Shown here piece by piece: positions 34,930-46,653 of a DNA stretch of 64,000 bases. Source of the stretch: Carnegiea gigantea (taxonomy: Eukaryota; Streptophyta; Magnoliopsida; Caryophyllales; Cactaceae). How positions within the stretch are numbered: position 1 is the stretch's first letter; each line of letters opens with the position of its first letter. The notes beneath the pieces are model-generated. The model saw only the letters and a list, made by a program, of their open reading frames with translations, did not search any database and had not been told where the DNA came from. The stretch spans positions 124,001 to 188,000 of the forward strand of contig JAKOGI010000531.1 in the NCBI GenBank assembly GCA_029747015.1, written 5' to 3'. The position numbers were made by a program, and so were the translations under genes.

Positions 34930-35520
34930 AGTCCTCTGTAATTAATAGCCCATTCAACGAACAGCCGCAAGCCAAAAAATGACATTGGCTTGTGTGGGAG
35001 CCGCTCAAGACCGGGGAGCAGCTGGCTCATGCCCCATGGCTCACGAGCTGGCTTGCCCAGCTGAGCCGCTCGTCAGATTTTTCATGCTTTTTCCTTTTTC
35101 TTGCTCCAATTTTGATTTTTCTTTTTTTTTTGGAGAGGGAAAATTTTTGGCCGGGTAATTTTTCTTTTTTCTATTGAATTTTTTTGTGGGTTGACCCATG
35201 TTTTCCTTTTGGACTCTTTTGGTAGAAATTTTTTGATGAAATTTGATAAATTTTTGTTTTTGCTTGAATTTTTTTCAAAGAAAAACAAATTATTTTTATT
35301 GAATTAGATAACTATAGATTATTTTTCAAAGATAGGAAAAAATATTTACATTGATTTAAACAATGCCATTTTGGGCCCCCAAAAAATAATAAAGTATATC
35401 TAGTGGTAGGATCCATAAATATTATTTTATTTGATGAGTCAAAATAGTGAATCTTGTATTGAAGAAACGGAGGATTGTAAGCTAAAAAGTTAGCTCCCAA
35501 GCTGATGTGGCAGAAGTATA
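34930..35520. mobile_element. MITE-like repeat with GC-rich head and TTTGATGAGT motif
   Basis: A GC-rich head (about 34965-35075, containing gagccgctc and ggctggctcatg-like words) is followed by a T-rich centre and then ttatttgatgagtcaaaata and a gctaaaaagttagctccc end. The same order of parts occurs at 38610-38960 inside HMGR intron 2. No coding. Confidence 0.5.
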
Positions 35521-36221
35521 TACTTACTGATGAACCAAAAAACTAACTCCCTATTGGAATGCTATAACGTGTAATTGAAACGAGTAGCTAAGCAGGACAT
35601 ACTTTCTCATCGAGTCTCGTGATTTTTTCATTTGGGGAGGGGCTCTGGACAAAGTTCTTTGCACACTTAGACGCAGTGGTAGCAGCACAATGTTCGGTAA
35701 CATTAAAGAATGGGAGATTCATCATTCAATCCAGAGGAAACCACGTTCTTTGTACAACATTAACAATAGGAACAAAGTTTAACACCTGAATAGCAACAGG
35801 TGGGCCCCCACCTGAAACCAAAACATACGACTAACAACGCGGAAGGGACCAACCAAAATAACAGCCCTGAATTAATTGAACAATCACTTCACAAGCCAAA
35901 ATGCATTCGATATTTTTCTGACCCCCCATATTCACACAACTAAAGTAGGCACGCACCACATACACACAGAGACGCAGAGAGAGAGAGAGAGAGAGAGAGT
36001 ACTATGCTATCCACGTTGGATGTCTCCAACACCACACTTGATTATTGCGACTTTTCCAGCTGCTTATGGGGCAGGTTCACAATCACATTCCCAGCCAGCA
36101 AAACACTAGAAATATCCCCCCTGTGACCTGACCCACCACCACAAAAGCCTAGCTTTGCTTCCACATGTTTCTCCCAGCCTCTTTTCCTTATGCAGCCGGC
36201 AATTCCAAGCTCCGGTTTTCC

Positions 36222-39200
36222 TCAAGAGGTGGCCTTGGAAACATCCCTGCATGATCTGTTGTATTTCATGTGGCTCTTCACCAGCTGCCCGGCTGCAATG
36301 GCTGACATTAGGGACAGCTCTCCGGCTAGAACAGCGCCTGCTACTATGGAGGCTAAGAGCCTTGAGTTTGACCCTGGTGACCCTTTACTCGCACCCTTCA
36401 CCCCAAGGAGGTTCAGGCATGCAGCTTGAGATGCAAGCTGAGTACCCCCTCCAACTGTACCAACCTACATCATGCGTAAGACAGTTGCATTCCAACAGTC
36501 ATTTTCAACACGGTTTGTCTGATGTGGTATGCAATAGCCAATAAGCCATATGCACACAGAACAAATTACAGCACTAAATATACGACACGTGACAGCAAAG
36601 GGAAAGCGTGTTGTTCCTTGCTATTGAGGACCCTTACCTCTTTGTCTAGGTGTTCCCTAAAAAATCACGGGTAATGCCTGTAGGCTAATTCTACACTACC
36701 TGCTAATGCAACCATACAGTGCTGAAATGAAAAGATAGACCAGATCAACTTTAGCCATGAAATCAACTAAGACGTTATTTGAGTGAGACTAATTAACCAC
36801 CATGAAGGGCCTGTTCTTGTCGTGGGTAAATTCTAAAATACCAATCTCAACCTACTTCAACTTACTTCAATCCACTTCAACCTACTTTAACCCACTTTCA
36901 CTATTTTAACCAAGTTTAATTTATCACATTAAAAATTCAACCCACTCCATCCTTTTACCTACCCAATTTACCCACGGAAAGAACAGGGCCAAAGTGCCAT
37001 AACCTAACAGGTCAGAGGACTTAAATCAAAAGACACAAGCCAGGTGGCAAGGACATTAAGCAAAATATAGGGTCAGAATCTGGCTGAATGATGAGATGAG
37101 AAGCTCATACTTAATATGGAAAGCTGGAGTTACCTCAATGGATGGCATAGACACAGATATATGAAGATCTTTGCCATCATTAACGGCTTCCATCATGGTG
37201 ATGCAGTGGGAACTTTCAACATTTTGAGCAGGATCCTGTCCAGTGGCTATAAAAATTGCTGAAACTATATTGCTGGCATGGGCATTAAAACCACCAAGAG
37301 CCCCAGCCACAGCAGAGCCAGCTAAATTCTTCAGCATATTAAGCTCTACAAGAGCGGCTACATTGGTTTTCAACACCTTCTTCACCACATCTTCCTTGAT
37401 CACCGCCTCACAGACAACGGATTTTCCACGTCCCTCAATCCAGTTTACTGCAGCAGGCTTTTTGTCCGAACAAAAGTTTCCTAAGCAATTTTATGCAACA
37501 AAGGCAAATTAGGCATAGGAAATACAAGTATTTTAAGCCGAAGCCGCCGGAATATGACAACCACAAACTGCATTGAACAGAAGAGTCCTATCCAAATCAA
37601 GACGAAGTCCAGGAATCCAGTACCGATAGATCCGCCATATGGACATCTAACTTGATTCAAATTCTGGGCCACTATATTCACATAGCATCTCCATTAAGAA
37701 ACTAACTAGTGGATAATTCCTCATAAAGGCATACGCAATAACCATAAAGCAAATTTTGCAATGAGGTATCATGCAATAGACATTTTCTTTCTGCTCCATG
37801 ATTCATGCATATTTTTATATCCTTTTCTTTGGTTTTTTTCCCCTTTTTTCAGGGAAGCATTCATATTGTTATCCATTGTCAAAAAGTTGGCCAAAAGATA
37901 GTAACTTTATGTTTGCAAGTTTTGACTGCATCATAGAAAATCCAAATTAAGCAATCTTGTAGAAGGACACGGAATAATCCACTTGTACATCATGGATTGA
38001 GGATTCAGCGGGATTTGTACTCTATGATATTCCTCAAGGAACAGGGAAGTAGTCCCTAATGGTAGCACATTGCCCACCAACTCCTTGAAGTTGAGTAACA
38101 ATACTCTATGAATGGAGGCAAAAAAGGAAAAAAACAAAAGGTTAAGAGTTAAAAAAAGAAGCAATAGAGCATTAAAAGAAGCAAAGGGAGCAGTTAGGTT
38201 AATGTGGTCCCATAGAGCAGGCATAGCTAATACAACTTTGTTGGCTCAGCAAGGCTCGGTGCTGTTTTTAAAACGCGATTATAATATTAGTGAGAACTCG
38301 AGAAGCAACCAAATCATGCAAACAGCATGGCATCCTAGAGATGCTGGGAATCAAGACCCTGGAAAATCATTTGCAGAAGCAGGCAATGCCATTAATTTAT
38401 TGACTTAAGATCGATATCAAGTCGGAATAAATGACAAGGATGATTAATACACAATTAATTGAAAATGGGGGACAAATAATAACATACTGGCATAAACATG
38501 TAGACACATGATTGAAAAACCAACACAAATACTAGTAATAGTATAGTAATGCCAACTGTTCAGAATAGGACTAAGAATACTAATTAACAAAGCTGATTTG
38601 AATAGAGATGGCTAGAGCAGACGCAGTGGTCGCCCCGCTGGAAGGAAATGGAGGGGGACGAGTCACCGGGCCACCTGCCGGCGTGCACTGGCTGGCTCAC
38701 GGCCTCTAGCCCTCGGGGAGGCTGCAGGGGGCGAGCCTTCCCCCTTCCTTTTTTCTTTTTTTTTTTTGATTTTTTAATAATTTTTATTGGTTTTTTGTTT
38801 TGTTTTTGAATTTTAAAGTAGTAGTTGGGTGTTAATGTGTGGGTTCACGGGTATTATTGTATTTGATGAGTTAAAATAATAAGTCAATTATTAAAGAGGG
38901 TGAGACTTGGAGGGCAAAAAGTTAGAGAGAGGTTTAATGTAACCATCGTAGACTGCACCGGTAAGTCCATTGGCTTTGCTTTCGGTTATAGGTGACAAAA
39001 ATGCATAAAAGTACGAGCTTGATTTGATGACTAACCAGAGATGCCAATGACATCCATGTCAGGAAAATCATTTTGAAGGAAATCAAGGACATTCTGGACA
39101 CCTTTGGACACCATGTTCATCCCCATGGCATCCCCTGTTGTGCAGCTAAACCTTATATACAAATTCTTCCCTGCAATCGAGCATTGTATGGTCTGCAACC

Positions 39201-40176
39201 TCGCAAATCTACTGGATCTGTACAAATGAATGGCAAACACTAACACCATTCAGAACCAAACAATCGAAACATGGATCAATAACTAAGCTTAGAAAACCAC
39301 CAAATAGAGTAAGTACTTGTTGAAGACGATGGCGAGGGTGTCGAAATTGAGGGGGTCTTCAAGGAAGAACTTCAACTCAGAAGCCCTCTTAGCAGAGGGA
39401 AACCTAACCACCGGAGCTCTGGTCATAGCGTCCTTGAGCACGAAGCTACTGGCACCACCGGAGGCGTAGATGGCCTTACACCCTCGGTTCGTGCTGGCGA
39501 CGAGGCAACCCTCGGTGGTTGCCATTGGCACGGTAAACTCGTATCCGTCGAGCAAGAGAGGTCCGGCGACTCCCACCGGAATCTGGACATATCCGATCGG
39601 CATCTCGCAGCATTGCCCTAGAATCGACTCGTAGTCGAACCCTTCCAACGGTAAACCCTCCATCGACCTTCCGGTGATCCTCTCCACCGCTTCCCGACGA
39701 ATCGTCGCCGCTCTCCGGCAGTCTCCGAGTCGCGACTCGAGCGAGTACGACGGGAGAGTGCCGTCGACCACGGCGGCCACCAGCGCCTCGTCGGCATCGG
39801 AGGCGAGAGAAATTCGATCGGGATTGCGCGAAGGGTGATCGGAATTGTGAGTCTCCGATGAGGAAGTGGAGGAGGATTGGACGAAGTCGATCCCGAAGAA
39901 GCCGAAGAGGTAGATGAGGGAGGCGATGAGAGAGACAATGGCGGAGAGCTCCGAGAAGGTGACGACATGGAGGGGGATGTTGTTCCGGATCTTGTCGCGC
40001 CACCGGTGGAGGAGGTAATACGCCACCGAGAAGAACAGCGTGAAGAACACCGTGTTGGTTAGGTACAGAGGCAGAGGGAGGGCGTCTGATGCCTTTGGAA
40101 GGCGGTCTTTGTGGTCGTCGGAGGTGACGCCGCCTTCTCCGGCGGCGGCTTTCGGAGGTTGCCGGCAAACGTCCAT
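36222..40176 (-). CDS. HMGR: 3-hydroxy-3-methylglutaryl-CoA reductase, complete, 543 aa
   Basis: Reduces HMG-CoA to mevalonate with NADPH, the committed step of the cytosolic isoprenoid (sterol, sesquiterpene, rubber) pathway; ER membrane. Four exons: 40176-39317, 39217-39036, 37480-37134, 36464-36222 (TGA). Introns of 99, 1555 and 669 bp have GT-AG borders and join in frame. Residues 37-57 and 77-98 are the two membrane helices, followed by a short variable linker and the catalytic domain. Visible motifs: [18 protein letters not shown] (191-208), TTEG with catalytic Glu222, [16 protein letters not shown] with Lys354, GQDPAQN with Asp430, [12 protein letters not shown], and SHMKYNRS with His528. 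Ser534 matches the SnRK1/AMPK site that turns the enzyme off. Length and three-intron layout are normal for plant HMGR. The start is the first ATG of the open frame, before a basic N-terminus and helix 1. The last two introns carry MITE-like insertions. Confidence 0.97.
36807..36990. mobile_element. TTCAACC-family MITE in HMGR intron 3 (best-preserved copy)
   Basis: 184 bp. TIRs gggcctgttcttgtcgtggg and inverted ggccctgttctttccgtggg differ at few positions over about 26 bp and read on into taaatt. The body is a short degenerate array of acctacttcaacttacttca units. It lies wholly within the intron, antisense or sense undefined. Confidence 0.8.
38610..38960. mobile_element. MITE-like repeat in HMGR intron 2
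   Basis: A GC-rich head (gcagtggtcgccccgctgg, then gtgcactggctggctcacgg) contrasts sharply with the surrounding intron. It is followed by a T-run and then tgtatttgatgagttaaaat and ggcaaaaagttagagag. Same architecture as 34930-35520. Confidence 0.5.
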
Positions 40177-40300
40177 AGTATGGGTATCAGACAGTTGTTG
40201 GAGAGGGAGAGCGGGAGAGAGAGAGGGGGGGGGGGGATGCGGAGTTCAGTTGAGGATGGGATTTCAATTTCAAGGGCGGGCATCGGGCAAGGACCGTAAA
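40177..40300 (-). promoter_or_regulatory. HMGR 5' leader with CT-rich tract
   Basis: On the minus strand the leader just upstream of the ATG contains a C-run and (CT)n tract (40200-40238). Pyrimidine tracts are common in plant 5' leaders. I cannot place the transcription start or a TATA box with confidence. Confidence 0.35.
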
Positions 40301-40639
40301 TTTTGGGGCCGTTATTTTTTGTTTTTCGGTTTTTTCTAAAAATAAGTCATTCGATCTGAATTCGAGGTAGGTAAATTTTGGATTTTTTTGCGTGTGAAAT
40401 TCGTCATAGGTTGTAATTAAACGTGACCGATTTTAGAGTTGTTAGGTGTTTCTTTAAATTTGTCTCGTAAGTAAAAATAATTATACATTAGTCTCAATCA
40501 AATCAGTACAAACTCTTAAGTCAAATTAAATTAAAAGAGTTTCATATTAAAACTTAAATTACATATAAGTCCGACTTATTTAAATCTAATTATTAAGCAT
40601 GGATTAATTTTTATTAGCTAGACTTTGAATAAATACCGA

Positions 40640-41040
40640 AAATCTAGAGTCATGATCAAAATGACTGTATTTACAGAGTGAAAAAGATCAATTATTCAAT
40701 TGGACAAGGTGGAAAATGAGGAGCAGTGATTATTCACTGACCCGGTGAATGAGGGTTGCAAGAAACGAAAAGGAGGCGGGGGAAATGTAGGGGAAGTGCA
40801 CCTTGTCATGTTGCTGAGCTTCGTCAACATTCCACTCCTTCCAAACTCATAATCATAGTCATAATCCCCGCCACATCTAGCTAAATAACATGGACTTTTT
40901 ATCTTCTTCTTTTTTTCCCTCTATTTTTTAAGAATAATAATACGTATTTTGTAATAAGACATTCTTAAACATTTTATTTTAATTCAAATTAATGTATTTT
41001 GTGATTTAAAATCGTCAAATTATTAATAATTACTACTTAT
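40640..41040. other. Gene-free AT-rich flank of HMGR
   Basis: No coding frame or repeat family recognised. It presumably includes distal HMGR promoter sequence, since that gene reads leftward from 40176. Confidence 0.4.
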
Positions 41041-41058
41041 TACGAGTTGAAAACCTTT

Positions 41059-41170
41059 CTCTACATGCAGGGATGCCGGTAGAGGTAAGATTGCATACAT
41101 TTGGATCTCTCCGGATCCCGTGTAAGCGCAACCTACACTGGGAGGTGTTGCTGTGTTGTTTTTGTTGTTG
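41059..41170 (+). mobile_element. Short 3'-only RTE LINE (or SINE) insertion
   Basis: 112 bp between tacgagttgaaaaccttt (41041-41058) and tatgagttgaaaaccttt (41171-41188), an 18-bp duplication with one change. Same family as 11138-11259: ctctacatgcagggatgcc, tagaggtaag, ggatctctccggatccc, cctacactgggaggtg and a tttttgttgttg tail. Confidence 0.8.
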
Positions 41171-41199
41171 TATGAGTTGAAAACCTTTAATGGTCGTTG

Positions 41200-42330
41200 G
41201 CTATGCTAATAAACACAAACCAACACCTTAATCAGATTAATCTCATTTGTGAACACGTATTATGAGTAATTTTATAAATGTGAAAAATCATGTATGAAAA
41301 GATAATTTTACTCAATTTATAAATTTTGATATCCTTTTATGTTTCAATCATATCATTGTCTTAAATTTAATTTGTGATAATATCTATCTTAAGTAAAAAC
41401 ATGACACTTAAATAATATATTACGGTAAGACATTTATCATTTTATATTTTTCTAACCTCAAATCAACCAATACAAGTTATACAGCGCGATTCGTCTTTCC
41501 TTGCAGTTCGGTCATTTGCTTGTGAATAACATGTTGAGTGCCCCATAATGCCAAACACTTGCCCTTCCACCTGTCCAAATGCCTATAACATATTTTTTTC
41601 GTTTTTTAACACTCAAGGTAATGATAGAGGTGTTGTGATTGCCAAAATTGTCAATTCAAAAACTAGACTATTCATAGCTGTTTAATAAGAATTATCTTTA
41701 ACAACAAAAACGTTTAATATGAGTTTTGTTTTAGCGTAGTTTAAAAATATCCAAATGTAATGCTAGAATTTACATCATTTAAAGGTAATATGAGTTTAAT
41801 CTGCAATTCTGCTCTATATTGGAGCATGAAAGTGCAATTCGTTTTGATGGGATAAATCATGTTTACAGTGAAAACTACTTCTTGTCAGGTTGAACATTCA
41901 TTGAATATTAGGACACCAATAGCGCAATTTTGGAGAAGGTTAAGAATATGAAAAGAAGTTACTATGGAATTAGCATATGAAAGTGATGAAAGTTTAGAAG
42001 ATTCTTCATAGAGGGGGTATGTGGCCAAAAATAGATGTTTGAAATGATTTTGGCTGTTTTGATCAAGTCAAATAGCCAAATGATGTTCGGTAAATTAAAG
42101 AGTTGTTTGCAGTAGCTATTTGACTCCAAAAAGGTCTTTTCGAAAAAGTTATGTCCATTAGTCTTTTGGTAAGAGCGTTTTAAGGAAATGAAATAATTGA
42201 CCACAAATTTGGAAAAAATGCACCACATATCGTTAAAAACTAATTCGTAAATAAAGGCATGAAGAATTGGTACGCGAACGGTTTTCCCTTGTGATGTCGA
42301 CTATATTCTCCAAAGTCCTCTATGTGATTC
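41200..42330. other. Gene-free AT-rich stretch
   Basis: No gene is seen. The part at 42010-42200 has gctattt / agccaaat words like the Tourist family at 31666-31996 and may be a decayed copy. Confidence 0.35.
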
Positions 42331-42339
42331 ATGACCAAA

Positions 42340-43405
42340 TGATAAGCTTATATGGCATTTTGATTCCAGAGGTGAGTTTACGGTAAGATATGCTTGCCAT
42401 GTGGCGAGCGCTTTGAGAAGCCTGGAAGGCCCATCGAGAAGTTGGGGCGGGGGGCAAGATTTGGAAGACTATTTGGGGGCAGCAAGTTCCCCACATAATT
42501 AAACTATTCGGCTGGAAGGTGGGCATGTATGCGCTGGCCACCAAGGTAAATCTTGCTAAAAGGATTCCTGGTTTTGGCATGAAGTGTGAGATATGTGGTG
42601 CACTTGAGGAGTAGGATACCCATGTCCTGTATTCCTGTCCCCTTGCAATAGAAATCTAGATGGGGAGCGACTTTGACGAAGGTCTCTAGATAGGGGGTTT
42701 TTCCACAGCTTTGGACTATTTGGAGCATGCATCTACTTCGCTTGACCCAGATAAGCTAGGAGAATTTGTAGCAGTTCTATGGGAATGTTGGAATGCTCGT
42801 AATAGATTTATCTTTGGGAGGAGGGACTCGAATTGGCGTGTTTTGGCGGGGAGGGCTGTGAGTTTTGTCCGACGCTACCGGGAGTTGAAAAGCATGCCTG
42901 CTGCTCCTGATGAGGGTGGAGGGGCTTGTTGGGTTCCACCGAGTGCTGGGGTTTTCAAGTTGAACTTTGATGCTGGAAGGGTTGGGACTAAGGAGAGAGG
43001 TTGCGGGTTTGTGATCCGCGATCATCTTAAGAATGTTGTGGTAGCAGGGGTGAAACAGGGCCAAGGATTTCACGGAGCTGAGTTTGAAGAAGCAGGGGCA
43101 TGTCTCTTCCCTTGAAGAAGGCGGTCTTGCACAACTTCACAAGATTGGTGGTGGAGGGCAATTGTATATCTCTTATCAACAAGCTAAAAGCTAAGGAGCA
43201 GCCTCGGTCAACTATAGGTTTTTTTCATTTATGATTTTATCCAAGTTTTGGCTAGTTTTGAGTTTATTTCTTGGGCTTTTTGTTAGACAGGGAGGCAACT
43301 CAATTGCTCATGCGGTTGCCCATTTCCAATCGATCGATCTTCATGAGAGGATTTGGGAGGAGCGGGTGCCAATATCTATTACGTACCTAGCGACAAAAGA
43401 CGTGT
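42340..43405 (+). pseudogene. L1-type LINE ORF2 C-terminus relic (zf-RVT and RNase H-like)
   Basis: Translated pieces read DKLIWHFDSRGEFTV, then KIWKTIWGQQVPHIIKLFGW and MKCEICGAL...HVLYSCPLA (zinc-binding zf-RVT region), with internal TAG stops at 42613 and 42657. They continue as GVFKLNFDAGRVGTKERGCG and FVIRDHLKNVVVAGVKQGQG (RNase H-like domain, 42711-43115) and end GGNSIAHAVAHFQ...LHERIWEERVP (about 43290-43405). Order and motifs match the end of plant L1 ORF2. Stops and frameshifts show it is dead. Its part from 42569 was copied to 52342 onward. Confidence 0.8.
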
Positions 43406-43590
43406 AACTTTGTTGATACTTCTTCAATATAATCCCCTTCTTTTTCAGTGTCAAGAAAAAGAAACTTTACTAACATATTTTTTAGAAATAGCTAATTTTA
43501 TCAAATATTTTTTTCTAAAAACAGCTAATTCAAATAATTAATATAAACAGTTAGTTCAAACAGCTAATATTTGACAAACAAGATCAAAGT
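43405..43590. mobile_element. Partial Tourist-like MITE
   Basis: aaatagctaattttatcaaa, acagctaattcaaa and the end ttgacaaacaagatc match the right half of 31666-31996. The left end is missing. Copied at about 53187-53350. Confidence 0.5.
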
Positions 43591-43954
43591 CCATCAAATA
43601 TGTGTCTTTCAGCAAAGTTAGATCATTAAGTATGCATTTGGTTGTACTAATTGAAGTGATGTTTTACTCATTCTTAATTATTTGATGAATATAATTCACT
43701 AGTGACCATTCTCAATCTTTACTCGGGCTCCTTCTTTCTATGTCATTGATCTTAACTAAATACTAATATCATAATTTCCTTCGTGCTCACTAAAGTTGGA
43801 TACTAAATAACCTTAAAGAATACCAATGTTATGGCAGCTTGCTCTTGGTCAATACATTGTATGAGTATAGAAAAGGCATCATATTCTATTTTCATTTTAC
43901 TAACACATGTTGATTCAATTGGTTAGATATCAATTCCTTTTCACTTTTAGTAAG

Positions 43955-45220
43955 TGATAAGTGCCTAATATGTATATCATTTTAGGGCTATTCTGTGTCA
44001 TTTTCAGGAGAATATTGTGCTTTAAGTTGTTATTTTCTCATATTCTCGATTTATGTTTGGATATAGTTGTTTGTTGTGTTTTGCAGAACTTTTAGCCTTA
44101 TTACCCAACATTTGCCCTACAATGACTGTATTTTGACCTCCCCCACGGCCATCCATGTTATGCCATGTCCGTAAAGCAAAGAATGAGCAAAAACCCACTT
44201 CTAGCACAGACCATAGTCGGACTGTGGTGCACCCCACGGATCGTGGTGAGCTTGTAACTGCTGCCTCTTCGTTTTTCCTCGGCTGTGTGGCTGAGATCGA
44301 CTGAGCCTCTCTATAAAGAGCGACGTTCTGCAGTAGTAGAGAGCATCCAAGATCATTCCAAGTAAAGCAAAAGTATAGAGTAGCATAGATTAGTGCTTTA
44401 GTTTCTTTCTCAAATTTTGTAATTTTTAGTTTGGTTATTGAGTTGGCCTGAGTCTTGAGTATGAGAATTTGTTCTTGAGGCGGTTCTGGAACCCTTGGTT
44501 GAAGGTCATCTCAGTCAATCTCCTTTTCACTCAGATTTCGCCAATCATTGTTAGTTTGCTAATATTTTATCATGTCTGAATAGTTTTCTTTAGTCTAGAG
44601 ATTTAGTAGTTTACGGAAGTGTTATTGGATCATATTTTAATCTATACAATTGTGCTTATTTTCATGATTAGTTTGATTTTGTTTTGTAAAAGTGTTTGGA
44701 TTGTTGTGAGTTGATTTTTGACTGAAATTTGCTTGCATTCTTGAAACAATCGAGTGGAAAACTAAAAGCTGACATTTGGTTGTTGGACTACTTGATTAGA
44801 CCTAACGTCACTTTGTCTCGAAAGAGAGATTTATATGTTTGGAGGGCTAATAAATAATCGAAGACATTGAACTTGAATTAAGGCAAATTAGTTTGAACGA
44901 ACGACTTTTGCTTAGTTTAAGCAAATTTAGTTGATTTCGAAAAAATAGATTGAGTTTTTGAAGAAACTACAATTCCTCAAATTTAACCAATTAGAAGAAA
45001 GTACATGTTCATTATTTTGATCCAATTTTCTTTCACAACTACTAGAATTCATAGACGTTTTTCTCTTATTGATTTAGAAAATTTTATTTGCTATTGTTAA
45101 ATCGAATCCACTTGAACCAGAATTTTACTTAGCACATTCTGATAGGCAACAATTAGTCCCTAAAGAACAATATCTTTTATCTATATTACGACTATCCGTG
45201 AGCTTGCGGCAGTATGATCA
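43955..45220 (+). repeat. Athila 5' LTR, 1266 bp
   Basis: Starts tgataagtgcctaatatg and ends ggcagtatgatca. Ends are TG...CA. It is followed eight bases later by the primer site. It contains the near-palindrome ccacggatcgtgg (44234-44246). A second full copy is 53717-54998 and the split 3' LTR is 51617-52347 plus 56181-56738. Confidence 0.85.
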
Positions 45221-45227
45221 AGTTTTT

Positions 45228-45245
45228 GGTACCGTTGCCCGGGAC
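45228..45245 (+). other. Athila primer-binding site
   Basis: tggtaccgttgcccggga is close to TGGCGCCGTTGCCGGGGA, which pairs with the 3' end of tRNA-Asp, the primer commonly used by Athila elements. The copy at 55005-55022 reads tggtacagttgtcgggga. Confidence 0.7.
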
Positions 45246-45508
45246 TGGAACTGTTAACTATTGAGTTAGTCTTATGAAAGTGACTAAGTATTTTATTATT
45301 TTTTATTGTTATTTTTTGTTCTTTTTCTTTCTTTGCTAGTTTAAATTACGCTGGTAGTGTTGGTGAAAGTGCTTATAGGAATTTTTCCTAATTTATCTGA
45401 AGTCCGATCTTATACGAACCTGATCCAGAGATTGAAAGGACTTTTAGCTTAAGGAGGAAAAAGCAAAAGATTGAAGAGCAAAGACGCGAGGCAAGAAGGA
45501 ATTCAAAC

Positions 45509-46507
45509 ATGGCAGAAGGTGACCAACGAAGGACGCTTCGTGATTTTGTTACCCCAGAAGTCCAGGGGATCGCCTCAAGCATTGCTCGCTCTTCTGTCGA
45601 TGCCAACAACTTCAAGCTCAAACCGGTACTCATTTCCATGGTGCAACAGTCTCAGCTTGGCGGAACTCCCTCAGAAGACCCAAATCTGGACCTCTCGATC
45701 TTTTTAGAGTTGTGTGATACACTGAAATTAAATGCAGTCTCTAGTGATGCGATTCGGTTGCACTTATTCCCTTTCTCATTGAGGGACAAAGCGAGGGCTT
45801 GGTTGCACTCTTTGTCATCTGGATGCATAACCACCTGGGATGAGTTGACAAGAGCATTTATCGCCAAGTTCTTTCCTCCAAGCAAAACAGCGAGCCTAAG
45901 GAATCAGATTACTAACTTTCTGCAAAGAGATGACGAGACACTCTATGAAGCCTGGGAGCGTTTTAAAGATCTGTTACGTTTGTGCCCCCATCATGGTCTT
46001 CAGTATCGGGTGATAATCCAACCCTTTTATAACAGTGTAACCCAATCTGTGAGGTCCACTATTAATGCGGCAGCAGGAGAAACTCTGATAAGCAAGACTA
46101 AGAATGAAGCCTATAATCTGATGGAGGAGATGACGCTTAACAACTTCCAATGGTCTGCTGAACGAATCCAACCCAAGCGGGTTGGAGGTAAGCATAAAGT
46201 TGATGCAATTACGTTACTTTATACTAAAGTAGATGCCATGACTTATAGACTAGACCAAATGAATATTAATGCTGTGAACTCTAGTATTCCTACCCTTCAT
46301 GAAATTTGTGGTTCAATTGAGCATATAACTCTAAATTGTCAAGCTGGGAATCCTTTTTTCCAGGACCCTAATGAAGTTAATTTTGTTCAAAATTTCAATC
46401 CGAGACCAACCAATGATCCTTACTATAATATCTATAATCCGAATTGGAAGAATCATATGAATTTCTCTTACAAGTCGAATCCAAACACTGTGACTATGCC
46501 CCTATGA
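45509..46507 (+). CDS. Athila Gag polyprotein (332 aa open frame)
   Basis: Structural capsid protein of the retrotransposon. The core of the retrotransposon gag family is visible: IRLHLFPFSLRDKARAWLHS, TTWDELTRAFIAKFFPPSKT, FLQRDDETLYEAWERFKDLL and a C-terminal segment ICGSIEHITLNC that resembles a zinc knuckle with its first Cys replaced by His. The frame is also open upstream to about 45400 (EIERTFSLRRKKQKIEEQRR) without another ATG, so translation may have begun earlier. It ends at TGA 46505-46507, and protease follows in another frame. A truncated copy is at 55287-55677. Confidence 0.85.
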   Translation: MAEGDQRRTLRDFVTPEVQGIASSIARSSVDANNFKLKPVLISMVQQSQLGGTPSEDPNLDLSIFLELCDTLKLNAVSSDAIRLHLFPFSLRDKARAWLHSLSSGCITTWDELTRAFIAKFFPPSKTASLRNQITNFLQRDDETLYEAWERFKDLLRLCPHHGLQYRVIIQPFYNSVTQSVRSTINAAAGETLISKTKNEAYNLMEEMTLNNFQWSAERIQPKRVGGKHKVDAITLLYTKVDAMTYRLDQMNINAVNSSIPTLHEICGSIEHITLNCQAGNPFFQDPNEVNFVQNFNPRPTNDPYYNIYNPNWKNHMNFSYKSNPNTVTMPL

Positions 46508-46653
46508 CTGCTAGAGTACCCCCTGGATTTCAAAGACCCTCGTTCCCTTCTTAGATGCCCAAAAGTCTAATCTAGAGGTGATGATAGAAAATATGCTTAT
46601 GGCACAATAAAAAAAAAGATGAGTATATTAAGCAATTAGCCTCAAAGGTTGAT

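Noticed and set aside
36155..36544. 129-codon plus-strand frame
   Set aside because: It is antisense to HMGR exon 4, whose minus-strand reading is unambiguous.
39476..40168. 230- and 116-codon frames on the minus strand inside HMGR exon 1
   Set aside because: Shadow frames of the HMGR coding sequence. The HMGR frame has all family motifs.
42711..43115. RNase H-like frame considered as a host RNase H gene
   Set aside because: The flanking zf-RVT pieces, stops and downstream GGNSIAHAVAHFQ segment show it is the end of an L1 ORF2.
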